From: Phycisphaerales bacterium
Lineage (GTDB): Bacteria; Planctomycetota; Phycisphaerae; Phycisphaerales; UBA1924
Direction: 5' to 3'
DNA: 64,000 nucleotides
Assembly: GCA_020849615.1 (NCBI GenBank)
Contig: JADLFW010000009.1
Coordinates: forward strand, 186,001-250,000
The notes under the pieces are model-generated. The model searched no databases. It had not been told where the DNA came from and saw only the letters and a program-made list of their open reading frames with translations. The position numbers and the translations under genes were made by a program. Positions 1-8,914 of the stretch are shown here, one piece after another (positions within the stretch are counted from its first letter, which is position 1; each line of letters opens with the position of its first letter).

Positions 1-421
1 GCGGGGGATTGAACGTGATGGAAAGGGTTTCCCCGTCGTAGGCGAACGGGCAGGACCTCCCGTCGACGACTACTGATGCGATCTCCATGCCGCGGGCGCT
101 AAGCCGGAGGTCGGCCAGCGGCTGGCCGATGGGCTCCAGGGTGAGGGTCTCAACGCCTTCCAGCCGGGTCTGGTTCATGTCGGCGATGAAGAGCTCCAGC
201 CGCATGTGCTGATAGTCGGCGAGGCGGTGGGGCGGGTAGTTGGAGAGATCCCGGCCGGTGGCGTCGTCGTAGCCCGGGCGCGTGCCATCGGCGGATTTTG
301 GCCCGGCCCGTTCGGCGCGGCACATTTCGCAGGTCACAGCGCCACCGCCGGATCCGAGGGCGGCAAAGGCGGGCAGCGAGACCGCTGACGCGAGGATCGC
401 GAGGAGGCGTCGGAGGTTCAT
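1..421 (-). CDS. M1-family aminopeptidase-like protein, 5' part only
   Basis: The ATG at 421 overlaps the TGA of the upstream peptidase gene (ATGA), and the frame stays open to the left edge of the window, so only about 140 N-terminal residues are seen. The translation begins with a typical signal peptide (MNLRRLLAILASAVSLPAFA). A short Cys pair (CEMC) follows, then a beta-rich stretch resembling the N-terminal saddle domain of M1 metallopeptidases (HMRLELFIADM ... VETLTLEPI). The zinc site would lie outside the window. I infer a second exported M1 paralogue, made from the same transcript as the gene at 418-2451. Family membership rests on the N-terminal pattern and the neighbour only. Confidence 0.65.
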   Translation of the reverse strand, partial: MNLRRLLAILASAVSLPAFAALGSGGGAVTCEMCRAERAGPKSADGTRPGYDDATGRDLSNYPPHRLADYQHMRLELFIADMNQTRLEGVETLTLEPIGQPLADLRLSARGMEIASVVVDGRSCPFAYDGETLSITFNPP

Positions 422-2451
422 CGGGCGCCTCCCATCACCAGGGCGGTGAACAGGGGTTGATCCGGTGGTATCAACCGCTGGACGACGTGATCGAAGATGT
501 CGAGGCCGGCCGGGCCCAGCTCGCGGGACCACCATGCAGCCCAAGCCTTCGCGGCGGCCCGGCGAAGTGCATCATCGAAGCGGGGGTCCTGGGCGACGAT
601 GGCCAGCGCATTGGCCGCCTCGGGTTCATCGAGGTTTGCGAGCTTCTCGGCGGCATCAAGTTGCGCGATGATCGTCGGCCCGCGCACCAGGTCGTCGATC
701 CACATGGCCAGGGGCTTGCGGATGACGGAGGCGGCCAGCACGGTGGCGTTGGGGTCTGTGGAGACGCCACTAGGCTTCGAGGGGAGGTCAAAGACGGCGG
801 AGGTCTGCCTGGAATCGACGCTCATGTAGACATAGCGGCCCGTCCCATCTTCGAACTTGCAGTAGAGGGGGAACGAGAACGCGTACGCGGGGTTGTCGGC
901 GTTGATGGTCTGGGCCTGGGTGACCTGAACCCGGAGCTGGCGGGCGGGCTCATCCCAGTCGAGCTCGATGTCGAGGCGGGGCAGCCCGGGGCGGTAGACC
1001 CACTCGCGGAAGAACCGCTCGAGGCTCTCGCCGGAAGCTTCCTCCATGCAGCGGCGGAAGTCGTCGGTCTCGGCCTGGTTGAACTTGAACCGGTCGAGGT
1101 AGAGGCGTGTGCCGTTGGTGAAGACCTCATCGCCCAGGCGCTGGCGGAGCATGTGGAGGACCATGGCGCCCTTGGCGTAGACATCATCGGCCTTCATGAT
1201 CGCTTCATCGGGGTTGCGGTAGCGGTTGCTCGCCATCGCGGGCGCCTGCGGGAAGCTGCCGCGGTTGCTGGCCCGTTGACCGCCGATGAACCCGCGGATC
1301 GCCCTGAGGTACTCCCGGCGTCCGTTCTCGGGCCCGGCCTTGTGCTCAGCCCACAGGGCCTCGCACATGGAGGCCCAGCCTTCGTTGAGCCAGAGATGCT
1401 CCCATGACCGGCAGGTGACGAGGTCGCCGAACCACTGGTGGCCCAGCTCGTGGGAGATGAGGTCATCCTGGTCACCGCCATCGGCGGCGGGCGCGAAGAG
1501 GGTGGTGGCGGAGGTGTTCTCCATGCCTCCCCAGCGGAAGTCGCGGATGATGACCTGGGCGTACTTGTCCCACGGGTAGGGCTCATCGAACTTCTGCTCG
1601 AAGAACGCGATCATCGCCGGGGTGGTCGCGAAGGTCTTCCGGATGTTGTCTTCGGTGCCCAGGAACGTGTAGACGGGCATGGGCAATCCAGGACGGGCCG
1701 AGTCCGGCCCGCCGACCTCGACGACCGCCAGCTTGCCGACGACCAGCGAGACGAGGTAGTTGGCGTGGGGCTTGTCCTGGAGCCAGTGCCAGGTGGCCCG
1801 GCCATCGCTCCCGGACCGGCGCGAGACCAGCCGGCCGTTGGAGCAAACTTCGTAGGCTTCATCGACGGTGATGAACATCTCGGTGGTGAGCCGCTCGTTG
1901 GGGAAGTCGTGGCAGGGGAACCAGGTGCTGTTCCACTGGGCCTCACCCTGCGAGTGGATCTGCGGGAACTTTTCGCTGTCGTTGGCGGGGGACTTTCGCG
2001 GCGCGGAGTAGGTCAGACCGTTCCCGCGGCTGCCCGAGAAGTCGAGGGAGTAGCTGATCTGGATCTCAAACGGGGACCCCGGGAGGGCGGGGCGGGGCAG
2101 CTCGATCGTCAGCGTCTTGTCCTGGACGGTGAACGGGATCCGGTCCCGGCCCAACCGGACCTCCTCGATCACCGGGCCGGCGCAGTCGAGGCGGATCCGG
2201 TCGCGGGCCCGGCCCAGCGCGGAGAGACGGAGCGTTTGGATGGCGGAGAGGCGGGCCGTCCCCATGTCGGGGATGTCCAGGCGCAGGATCATGTGGAGGT
2301 GATCGAACTGCGGGGAGACGGGCCAGACGGCCGTCGACCGGCCGTTCTCGTCAATCCGGGGGTCCTTAGGGTCTTCACCCGCCCGGGCCGGGCCCGCGAG
2401 CAACAGCAGGGAGGACACGGCGGCCCACAACAACAGACCCGTGCGCTTCAT
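418..2451 (-). CDS. secreted M1-family zinc aminopeptidase
   Basis: This is a 677-residue gluzincin. It has a signal peptide (residues 1-24, ending PARAG), an N-terminal beta domain, the substrate-anchoring GGMEN motif at 308-312, the zinc site HELGH at 334-338, and the third zinc ligand in NEGWA (Glu357). Family members remove N-terminal residues from peptides; the signal peptide implies periplasmic or extracellular work, probably nutrient peptide digestion. The start at 2451 has GGAG six bases upstream. It is the first gene of a two-gene unit and overlaps a second M1-like gene by ATGA. Which member of the M1 family it is cannot be decided from sequence alone. Confidence 0.95.
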   Translation of the reverse strand: MKRTGLLLWAAVSSLLLLAGPARAGEDPKDPRIDENGRSTAVWPVSPQFDHLHMILRLDIPDMGTARLSAIQTLRLSALGRARDRIRLDCAGPVIEEVRLGRDRIPFTVQDKTLTIELPRPALPGSPFEIQISYSLDFSGSRGNGLTYSAPRKSPANDSEKFPQIHSQGEAQWNSTWFPCHDFPNERLTTEMFITVDEAYEVCSNGRLVSRRSGSDGRATWHWLQDKPHANYLVSLVVGKLAVVEVGGPDSARPGLPMPVYTFLGTEDNIRKTFATTPAMIAFFEQKFDEPYPWDKYAQVIIRDFRWGGMENTSATTLFAPAADGGDQDDLISHELGHQWFGDLVTCRSWEHLWLNEGWASMCEALWAEHKAGPENGRREYLRAIRGFIGGQRASNRGSFPQAPAMASNRYRNPDEAIMKADDVYAKGAMVLHMLRQRLGDEVFTNGTRLYLDRFKFNQAETDDFRRCMEEASGESLERFFREWVYRPGLPRLDIELDWDEPARQLRVQVTQAQTINADNPAYAFSFPLYCKFEDGTGRYVYMSVDSRQTSAVFDLPSKPSGVSTDPNATVLAASVIRKPLAMWIDDLVRGPTIIAQLDAAEKLANLDEPEAANALAIVAQDPRFDDALRRAAAKAWAAWWSRELGPAGLDIFDHVVQRLIPPDQPLFTALVMGGAR

Positions 2452-2595
2452 CTGGGGGCTCCCGGCGACCCCGAATCAGGGATCGCCCGTCAATAGAACG
2501 CCAAGGGTAGCGTGTACGCCGTGGCGCGCGTGAAGCGTTACGTCCGGTCCGCCGCTCATAATCGTGCCGACCCCGTGTTGCGATCTTGACCGGAT

Positions 2596-4554
2596 GTGGT
2601 ACGATCAGACATGCCCTCCTCGTCGGACCAGTCGCTGCCGTCGAACCCGCGGAAATCGGGGCCTCGCGGGTTCGGTCAGGTGCCCCGACCGGAAGATTTC
2701 GAAGACAGCGTGGCGAAGAAGGGGCTCCTGGCTTCCGCGGGAGAGTCGTCGACACTCTCAGAGTCGTACAGCCCGGTTCCCGAGGGCTACCAGCGCGGCT
2801 ATCACCGCTATGTCATCGTCCTGGGCACGGTCATGTCGGGCCTGGGTAAGGGAATTTTCGCCTCCAGCGTCGCCAAGATGCTGAAGGAGAAAGGCTTGGT
2901 CGTCGCCCCCATCAAGATGGAGGGCTACCTCAATATCGACTCGGGGACGCTGAACCCCTACCGGCACGGCGAGGTCTTCGTGCTGGAGGATGGCACCGAG
3001 TGCGACATGGACCTGGGGACGTACGAGCGGCTCCTCGACCAGAACCTGAGCCGCACCAACTTCACGACCTCCGGGCAGATCTTCAGCGGCATCCTGGAGC
3101 GGGAACGCCTCGGTGCGTTCCTGGGACGCGATGTCCAGATGATCCCGCACGTGACGGGCGAGGTGAAGCGAAAGCTCCGCGAGCTGGCGGTGCGGGGCGA
3201 CGGGACCCGCCCGGCAGATGTGGTGTTCGTCGAGGTCGGCGGGACGGTGGGGGATTACGAGAACGGCTTCTACATCGAGGCCATGCGCGAGCTGGCGTTC
3301 GAGGAGGGCCCGAACTCGTGCTGTTTCGTGGCGCTGACGTACATCATCGAGCCACCCGCGCTGGGCGAGCAGAAGTCCAAGGCCGCGCAGCTGGGCATCA
3401 AGCGGCTGATGGAGGCGGGGATCCAGCCGCACATCGTCGCGTGCCGGGCCACCAACCCCTGCACCGAGAAAGTCGTCCAGAAGATCGCCATGTTCAGCAA
3501 CGTGCCCCAGCGGCGCGTCTTCTCGCTGCACGACCGCACGAGCATCTACACGATCCCCGATGAACTGCGGCAGGAGGGCCTGGACCGCGAGATCCTCTCG
3601 ATCCTGGGCCTGCACGACCGGGTCGATATCTCGCAGGAGGACCGGGCCCGAGAGCGGTGGAGCTCGTTCGTCCGCAAGCTCACGGCCCCCAAGAAGCGTT
3701 CGGTCGCGGTCGGGATCACCGGGAAGTACGCCGAGCTGCGCGATGCCTATGCATCGATCGACAAGGCGCTCGAGCACTGCTCGGCCCACCTGATGTGCGA
3801 TGTCGACCTGCACTGGATCGAGAGCGGGGATGTGACCGACGTCACCGCCTCCAAGCATCTCTCCAACCTCGACGCCGTGATCGTGCCGGGAGGCTTCGGC
3901 GCCCGGGGCGTTGAGGGCAAGATCTCCTGCGTGCGCTACTGCCGCGAGGAGGGTGTGCCCTACCTGGGCATCTGCCTCGGATTCCAGGTCGCGGTCATCG
4001 AGTTCGCCCGTAACGTCTGCGGCCTTGTCGGCGCATCCAGCACCGAGTTCGGCAGCACGCCGGACCCGGTGATCGACCAGCTGCCCGAGCAGAAGAAGAT
4101 CGAAGGCCTGGGCGGCTCCATGCGGCTGGGCGGCCAGGATGTGGATATCCGGGCCGGCACGATCGCCCACGCCCTGTACGGGCGTTCAACCGTCCGCGAG
4201 CGGTTTCGCCACCGCTACGAGGTCGAGCCGCAGTACATCGAACGCCTCGAGGCGAGCGGGCTTGTGTTCTCCGGCCGCCACCCGCGCCACCCGATCATGC
4301 AGATCCTCGAGCTGCGCAAGCCCGATCCGGGCGACTCCAGCGCGGGCCAGCCCACCCCGTCCACGCACCCGTTCTTCATCGGCGCCCAGTTCCACCCCGA
4401 GCTCACCAGCCGGCCGCTGCGTCCCCAGCCCCTGTTCATGGGTTTGGTCGCCGCCGCCATCCGCGAGAAGTACGGCGAGCCCGAACCGGCCGACAACGAA
4501 CTCATCCGCTGGTCCGCGGCGGGCCAAAAAAAAACTGAGCATCAGCGCGCCTGA
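2596..4554 (+). CDS. pyrG: CTP synthase
   Basis: CTP synthase makes CTP from UTP, ATP and glutamine. The amidoligase P-loop region reads GTVMSGLGKG at residues 77-86. The glutamine amidotransferase nucleophile is Cys460 in GICLGFQ, and the FHPE motif follows near the C-terminus. Most orthologues are about 540 residues and have GGVVSSLGKG with a Met after GICLG, so this protein (652 aa) has a changed phosphate-loop lead and Phe for Met. About 70 poorly conserved residues precede the core; the start could be GTG 2596 or ATG 2611, and neither has a strong ribosome binding site. An A9 run lies just before the stop. It stands alone, divergent from the peptidase genes and convergent with 4562-5236. 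Confidence 0.95.
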   Translation: MVRSDMPSSSDQSLPSNPRKSGPRGFGQVPRPEDFEDSVAKKGLLASAGESSTLSESYSPVPEGYQRGYHRYVIVLGTVMSGLGKGIFASSVAKMLKEKGLVVAPIKMEGYLNIDSGTLNPYRHGEVFVLEDGTECDMDLGTYERLLDQNLSRTNFTTSGQIFSGILERERLGAFLGRDVQMIPHVTGEVKRKLRELAVRGDGTRPADVVFVEVGGTVGDYENGFYIEAMRELAFEEGPNSCCFVALTYIIEPPALGEQKSKAAQLGIKRLMEAGIQPHIVACRATNPCTEKVVQKIAMFSNVPQRRVFSLHDRTSIYTIPDELRQEGLDREILSILGLHDRVDISQEDRARERWSSFVRKLTAPKKRSVAVGITGKYAELRDAYASIDKALEHCSAHLMCDVDLHWIESGDVTDVTASKHLSNLDAVIVPGGFGARGVEGKISCVRYCREEGVPYLGICLGFQVAVIEFARNVCGLVGASSTEFGSTPDPVIDQLPEQKKIEGLGGSMRLGGQDVDIRAGTIAHALYGRSTVRERFRHRYEVEPQYIERLEASGLVFSGRHPRHPIMQILELRKPDPGDSSAGQPTPSTHPFFIGAQFHPELTSRPLRPQPLFMGLVAAAIREKYGEPEPADNELIRWSAAGQKKTEHQRA

Positions 4555-4561
4555 GCACAGC

Positions 4562-5236
4562 TCATCGAGCACCGATCCCACGGTCGGTGTCGCGCAGCAG
4601 CCACGCTGAATCCAGCAGCAGGACCGCCGAGAATCGGTCCGGGGCACCCGCACCCACGAGGCTGTTGTGGATCAGGGTTTCCGCGTACAGCCGGGCCTCG
4701 GCATCGCCGGATGCGATCCAGAGCTCGATAAACACCGCTACCGCCCACGGATGGCCGGTGGCGTTGTCGGGCTGGAGCGTCGCCACGGCCCATCGGGCCG
4801 CCGACATCGCCCGATGATCGAAGCGAGGATGGTTCTTGCGGGTGGCCCGGCGCCAGAGAGCGTGCAACACGGCGAGTTCAACCTCGGTGGCGGTCTCGAT
4901 CCCCTCCGACTCCCGCGATGGGTCGCGCCCGTACAGCAGCGGGCCCGACCCCTCGAGCTCCAGGCGGTCCGGATCCTGATCGCGGGCGACCGCCGCCCAG
5001 GCCCGCACATCCGGGGTTGGCGAAGACGGTTCGGCGACGGGCGCCGGAACGCCCAGGAAAGCAGCCAGCACGAAGGGGTCGACGCCCCGGCGGTGACCGC
5101 GCTCATCGGCGAACGCCAGGATGAAGCGCCGGGCCGCCTCGGCATCCGATGGCAAAGTCAGGGGAGTCCCGTGAAGGACCGGCGCGGCCACCGCTTCCAG
5201 CCGCCGGGCCCAGACTTCCCTTTCGGAAACGGTCAT
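4562..5236 (-). CDS. hypothetical protein coupled to a glycosyltransferase
   Basis: I do not recognise this 224-residue protein. The start at 5236 (MTVSEREVW) was chosen because it overlaps the glycosyltransferase stop by ATGA; the open frame extends further upstream but only inside the glycosyltransferase gene. The sequence is Ala/Arg/Asp-rich with no signal peptide, no membrane span and no recognisable catalytic motif. The C-terminal half (FDHRAMSAARWAVATLQ, AETLIHNSLVGAG) looks helical. Coupling suggests it works with, or is dosed against, the glycosyltransferase upstream. Confidence 0.65.
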   Translation of the reverse strand: MTVSEREVWARRLEAVAAPVLHGTPLTLPSDAEAARRFILAFADERGHRRGVDPFVLAAFLGVPAPVAEPSSPTPDVRAWAAVARDQDPDRLELEGSGPLLYGRDPSRESEGIETATEVELAVLHALWRRATRKNHPRFDHRAMSAARWAVATLQPDNATGHPWAVAVFIELWIASGDAEARLYAETLIHNSLVGAGAPDRFSAVLLLDSAWLLRDTDRGIGAR

Positions 5237-6138
5237 GGCGGCGTCCCGATCGGGACCGCGGTTGGAGATGCCGGCCCGGCCGCTGCGAAGCGGGTGACGC
5301 TCGGCTCGGACTGGTCGTACGGCGAGTCCAGCCCGAACCTGGCCCGGGTCGGGGTCCGGGTCTGGAACCTGGCGATGCCGGGTGAATCCTCCCACCGGAC
5401 GGCGGCCCTGGTCGGGTGCCAGAGGTGATAGGCGATCGCCTCACGGACTCCGATCACGGGTCGCCCCCCCGCGGCGTACACGCGCCGACCCAGGTCATCA
5501 TCCTCGCCGCCGTAGCCCTGGTACTCCTCATCGAACCCGTTGATCTTGCGGTACATCGCCGCGGAGACAGAGAAGTTGGCGCTGAGCAGCTTGGGTTTGT
5601 GGGGCTTGACCAGGCCGAATCTGCGCATGATCGCGTTCCGGCGATACCGGCGGTCGCGATCGATCAGGCCCGCTCGCTGCTCACCCGAGATGGCCACGGG
5701 ATCGCGCCCGCGGGCCATCGCCTCCACGTCGAACTGCGCGGTCTGCTCCTGCGTCAGGTCGAATCGGAAGCCGATGATGAGGTCGCCCGCGGCCCCGAGG
5801 CGCTCGTGGGCCTCGAAGCAGCCGCGGCCCGGGCAACAATCGCCATCCAGGAAGACCAGGTGCGCGCCCGCGGCCAGGTCATCGCGGGACAGGGCGCGGA
5901 CGCCGTTGTTGCGGACCTGCGCCGACCGGCTCTGGCCGCGGTGCGGTCGCTGAACGACCGTCGCATCCAGCCGCAGCGCGAACGCCCGATCGCGAACCAC
6001 CTCGCCGATGGCGGCATCCTCGACATCGCAGGACACGATCACGCGGTCGGGCCGGCGGGCCTGGGCGCCGACGCCCGCCATTACCACGGCCAGATGGCGA
6101 GCGGTGTGGGTTGAGATGATCACGTGAAGCGCCGGCAC
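5233..6138 (-). CDS. family 2 glycosyltransferase with galactosyltransferase-type C-terminus
   Basis: This is a 301-residue GT-A fold glycosyltransferase. It has the N-terminal HVIISTHTA strand and the metal-binding LDGD at 97-100. A C-terminal acceptor/catalytic block, INGFDEEYQGYGGEDDDL (199-216), follows the pattern of chondroitin-synthase or galactosyltransferase C-terminal domains, where the GGEDDD acidic cluster supplies the catalytic base. No membrane segment is visible, so it is probably cytosolic and acts on a lipid-linked or nucleotide-linked acceptor. It overlaps the following gene by ATGA. The donor and acceptor are unknown. Confidence 0.85.
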   Translation of the reverse strand: MPALHVIISTHTARHLAVVMAGVGAQARRPDRVIVSCDVEDAAIGEVVRDRAFALRLDATVVQRPHRGQSRSAQVRNNGVRALSRDDLAAGAHLVFLDGDCCPGRGCFEAHERLGAAGDLIIGFRFDLTQEQTAQFDVEAMARGRDPVAISGEQRAGLIDRDRRYRRNAIMRRFGLVKPHKPKLLSANFSVSAAMYRKINGFDEEYQGYGGEDDDLGRRVYAAGGRPVIGVREAIAYHLWHPTRAAVRWEDSPGIARFQTRTPTRARFGLDSPYDQSEPSVTRFAAAGPASPTAVPIGTPP

Positions 6139-6330
6139 GGGCCAAGTCTAGAGTGCCGCCGGTCCGGGTTCGCCGATGGGTTATCCGACCGTGGACCGCA
6201 CCCGGGCAATGCACTTTGACGACTGGATGGGCCTCTCCTGCGGGTGGGGGGATTCCCCGTCGGCCGAGCCCAACCCGACGGTCCGCCCGCCCGATGCCAG
6301 ATCAGGTCCCCAAGCCCCGAACGAGGACGA

Positions 6331-6780
6331 ATGACCGCCTACTCCCCACCCGGCGATTCGCAAGCCTTCGGCTACGCTCCGCCGCCGCCGGGCGGATACA
6401 CGCGGCTGGCCGATGATGCCGAGGCGCCCAAGCGGCGGCGCACGAAGACCAGGCCGCCGGGCAGGCCGTTCAGCGCGGAACTTGACGCCAGCGAGATCGA
6501 CGAGCGGCTCCGGCCCGGGCCGGGTTGGACTGCGCGGGCCCGCGAGCTGAGCCGGTCCCACATCGTGCTCGCCTCAAGGCGCATGTGCTACGTCGGACGC
6601 CTGGTCGTGCTGGCGATCCACCTGATCGATGCCGAGCCGACCCCCCTGTTCGGACGCGTCGCGGACTGTGAGTATGACGGCGAGGGCCTGTACCGGCTCG
6701 ACATCGACCTGCTCGAATGCCCCGAGCACCGCGAGCTGAAGACGTGGCTCGAGTCCCGCGCCCGCCAGCGGCGGGCTTGA
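6331..6780 (+). CDS. PilZ-like domain protein
   Basis: This is a 149-residue protein starting at ATG 6331 (MTAYSPPGDS). A Pro/Gly-rich N-terminus of about 45 residues leads into a domain with the PilZ pattern (ARARELSRSHIVLAS ... LFGRVADCEYDGEGLYRLDIDL). PilZ domains bind cyclic di-GMP through an N-terminal Arg-rich motif and a (D/N)xSxxG motif. Here the second motif is degraded (LSRSHIVL, no Gly), so ligand binding is doubtful. The gene sits alone between a divergent glycosyltransferase and panC. Confidence 0.6.
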   Translation: MTAYSPPGDSQAFGYAPPPPGGYTRLADDAEAPKRRRTKTRPPGRPFSAELDASEIDERLRPGPGWTARARELSRSHIVLASRRMCYVGRLVVLAIHLIDAEPTPLFGRVADCEYDGEGLYRLDIDLLECPEHRELKTWLESRARQRRA

Positions 6781-6832
6781 CTACCGCGGTGCCGGACTTG
6801 ACACCGGCCGGGTTTGGGCTCAGCCTTACCGC

Positions 6833-7672
6833 GTGATCACCATCACCGACGCCGGAGAACTCGACACCCTATCAGCAGGCGGTTGTGTGCTGGTCCCCAC
6901 GATGGGGGCGCTGCACGACGGGCACGCGGCGCTGATCCGGCTGGGGAGCGCCCTGGCCCGGCAGCGCCGGCTGGCGGGCGGCTGCGTCGTCAGCATCTTC
7001 GTCAACCCGACGCAGTTCAACGAGCCCGCGGACTACCAGCGCTACCCCAGGACGCTGAATGCGGATGAGGAGATCTGCCGACGTTGCGGCACTTCGGTGG
7101 TCTACGCGCCAGCCGCGGCGGATGTTTACCCACCGGGCGTTTCCATTGAGGTGCCCGCCCTGCCACGGGTCGCGATCGAACCAAAGCTGGAGGATGCGGC
7201 CCGGCCCGGGCACTTCGCGGGGGTCTGCCAGGTGGTGATGCGGCTCTTCCGGCTGGTCCGGCCCGTCGTGGCGGTCTTCGGTGAGAAGGACTGGCAGCAG
7301 CTGCAGGTCGTCCGGGCCATGGTTCAGCGGGCGGAGCTGCCGATCGACATCGTGGGCATGGCGACCGTCCGGGAGGCGGATGGTCTGGCGCTCAGCAGCC
7401 GCAACCGCTTCCTTTCGCCCGAGGACCGGCGTCGGGGACTGACACTGTCGCGAGCGCTGACCGCCGCGGGGCGGGCCGGCAGCCCAGAGGAGGCCGAGGG
7501 AGTCATGGCCCGGCTGCTGGCTGAAGAGGGAATCTCACCTGATTATGCGGTGGTGCGTGATGCGGCGTCGCTGGGCCCTGTTGGTCAAGAAGCGGCCCGC
7601 GCTTTGATCGCGGCCCGGGTGGGGTCGGTGCGGTTGCTGGACAACATGCCGTGGCCGAATCCGGCCCCGTAG
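6833..7672 (+). CDS. panC: pantothenate synthetase (pantoate--beta-alanine ligase)
   Basis: PanC condenses pantoate and beta-alanine with ATP to give pantothenate, the coenzyme A precursor. The adenylate-forming HIGH-like motif is seen in LVPTMGALHDGHAAL. Other family blocks are SIFVNPTQFNEPADYQRYPR, VFGEKDWQQLQVVR, and the KMSKS-like region ADGLALSSRNRFLSPEDR. The length of 279 residues is normal. The start is GTG 6833, and no other pan gene is adjacent. The putative P(G/A)HF loop (ARPGHFAGV) is intact, so the enzyme should be active. Confidence 0.95.
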   Translation: MITITDAGELDTLSAGGCVLVPTMGALHDGHAALIRLGSALARQRRLAGGCVVSIFVNPTQFNEPADYQRYPRTLNADEEICRRCGTSVVYAPAAADVYPPGVSIEVPALPRVAIEPKLEDAARPGHFAGVCQVVMRLFRLVRPVVAVFGEKDWQQLQVVRAMVQRAELPIDIVGMATVREADGLALSSRNRFLSPEDRRRGLTLSRALTAAGRAGSPEEAEGVMARLLAEEGISPDYAVVRDAASLGPVGQEAARALIAARVGSVRLLDNMPWPNPAP

Positions 7673-7760
7673 CAAGGCGGGATCGGTGGGCCTAGCCTGT
7701 GTGAAGCAGCGCCGGCCGGTGCCGGGCCGCTGCCGCCGAGTTCGCCACGGAGCCTCCCCC

Positions 7761-8888
7761 TTGCAGCGCACACCTCTGTACCAGTACCACGTCGAGTACG
7801 GCGGAAAGATGGTCGACTTCGCGGGCTGGGAGATGCCCATCATGTACACCGGCATCCTCGAGGAGCACCGGCAGGTGCGTACCTCGGGCGGCATGTTCGA
7901 TGTGTCGCACATGGGCCGCGTGAAGGTGACGGGCCGGCACGCGCGGCGCTTCCTCGAGCGCCTCTGCACACGCCGGATCAGCGACATGCAGGCCGGCCAG
8001 TGCCGCTACTCCCTGGTCTGCAACGAAAGGGGCGGCGTCCGGGATGATGTAATCGTCTACCGCCACGAGGAAGATGATTTCCTGATCGTCGTCAACGCCT
8101 CCAACCGCGAGAAGCTGCTGGGCCATTTCGAGGCCGTCCGGGCCGCGGGCGACCTCAACGTCAAGATCGACGATCAGACGCTCGCGACCGCCATGGTGGC
8201 GCTGCAGGGCCCGAAGGTGATGGACCTGGTTTCCCGCTTCAGCAAGGAGATCCCGACGCTCAAGCGGTACCGCTTCACCGTCAAGAACCTCATGATCACG
8301 AAGGTGACCGTCAGCCGGACGGGGTACACCGGGGAGGACGGCGTCGAGGCCATCCTGCCCGCCGGCATGGTCGGCATGGCGATCAAGCTGCTGCTGAAGG
8401 ACATGGATCCCAAATCCGCGGACTCACCCGTCAAACCCGCCGGGCTCGGCGCACGCGACACCCTCCGCATGGAGGCGGGCATGCCGCTGTACGGCCACGA
8501 ACTGGGTGAGGAGTACAACGCGCTCTCCAGCGGGGTCGATTTCGGCATCTCCCTCGACAAGGACAAGGACGAGCGTGGGGAGCGCTTCGTCGGGATGGAT
8601 GCCCTGCAGAAGACCGCAGCCGAGGGCGGGCCGAAGCGCAAGCTCGTGGGCTTGAAGCTCGAGGGCAAGCGATCGCCCCGCCAGAACATGGACATCAAGT
8701 CCGGCGACAAGGCCGTCGGCATCGTCACCAGCGGCTGCCTCAGCCCGACACTGGGCTACCCCATCGCCATGGGTTTCGTGGAGCGCGAGTTCACTCCCAT
8801 CGGCACCAAGCTGGCCGTCGACACCGGCAAGGGGCTGATCGAGGGGGCGGTCGTCCCGCTGCCCTTCTACAAGCCCGCCAAGGCCTGA
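7761..8888 (+). CDS. gcvT: glycine cleavage system T protein (aminomethyltransferase)
   Basis: The T protein moves the aminomethyl carbon from the H-protein lipoyl arm to tetrahydrofolate. Family blocks seen are FAGWEMPIMYTGILEEH near the N-terminus, GMFDVSHMGRVKV, SRTGYTGEDGVE, and GARDTLRMEAGMPLYGHEL with the folate-binding Glu. I placed the start at TTG 7761 because GGAG lies eight bases upstream and the protein then begins at the family position (375 aa). A longer GTG-initiated frame from 7686 adds about 25 unconserved residues. gcvH and gcvP are not in this window. The next gene follows after 26 bases. Confidence 0.93.
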   Translation: MQRTPLYQYHVEYGGKMVDFAGWEMPIMYTGILEEHRQVRTSGGMFDVSHMGRVKVTGRHARRFLERLCTRRISDMQAGQCRYSLVCNERGGVRDDVIVYRHEEDDFLIVVNASNREKLLGHFEAVRAAGDLNVKIDDQTLATAMVALQGPKVMDLVSRFSKEIPTLKRYRFTVKNLMITKVTVSRTGYTGEDGVEAILPAGMVGMAIKLLLKDMDPKSADSPVKPAGLGARDTLRMEAGMPLYGHELGEEYNALSSGVDFGISLDKDKDERGERFVGMDALQKTAAEGGPKRKLVGLKLEGKRSPRQNMDIKSGDKAVGIVTSGCLSPTLGYPIAMGFVEREFTPIGTKLAVDTGKGLIEGAVVPLPFYKPAKA

Positions 8889-8914
8889 CGCCAGAGTCCT
8901 AGCATCGGTCCGAC

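Noticed and set aside
298..1407. 369-codon rightward frame antisense to the M1 peptidase
   Set aside because: It is a shadow in a GC-rich gene; the leftward frame has the full M1 motifs.
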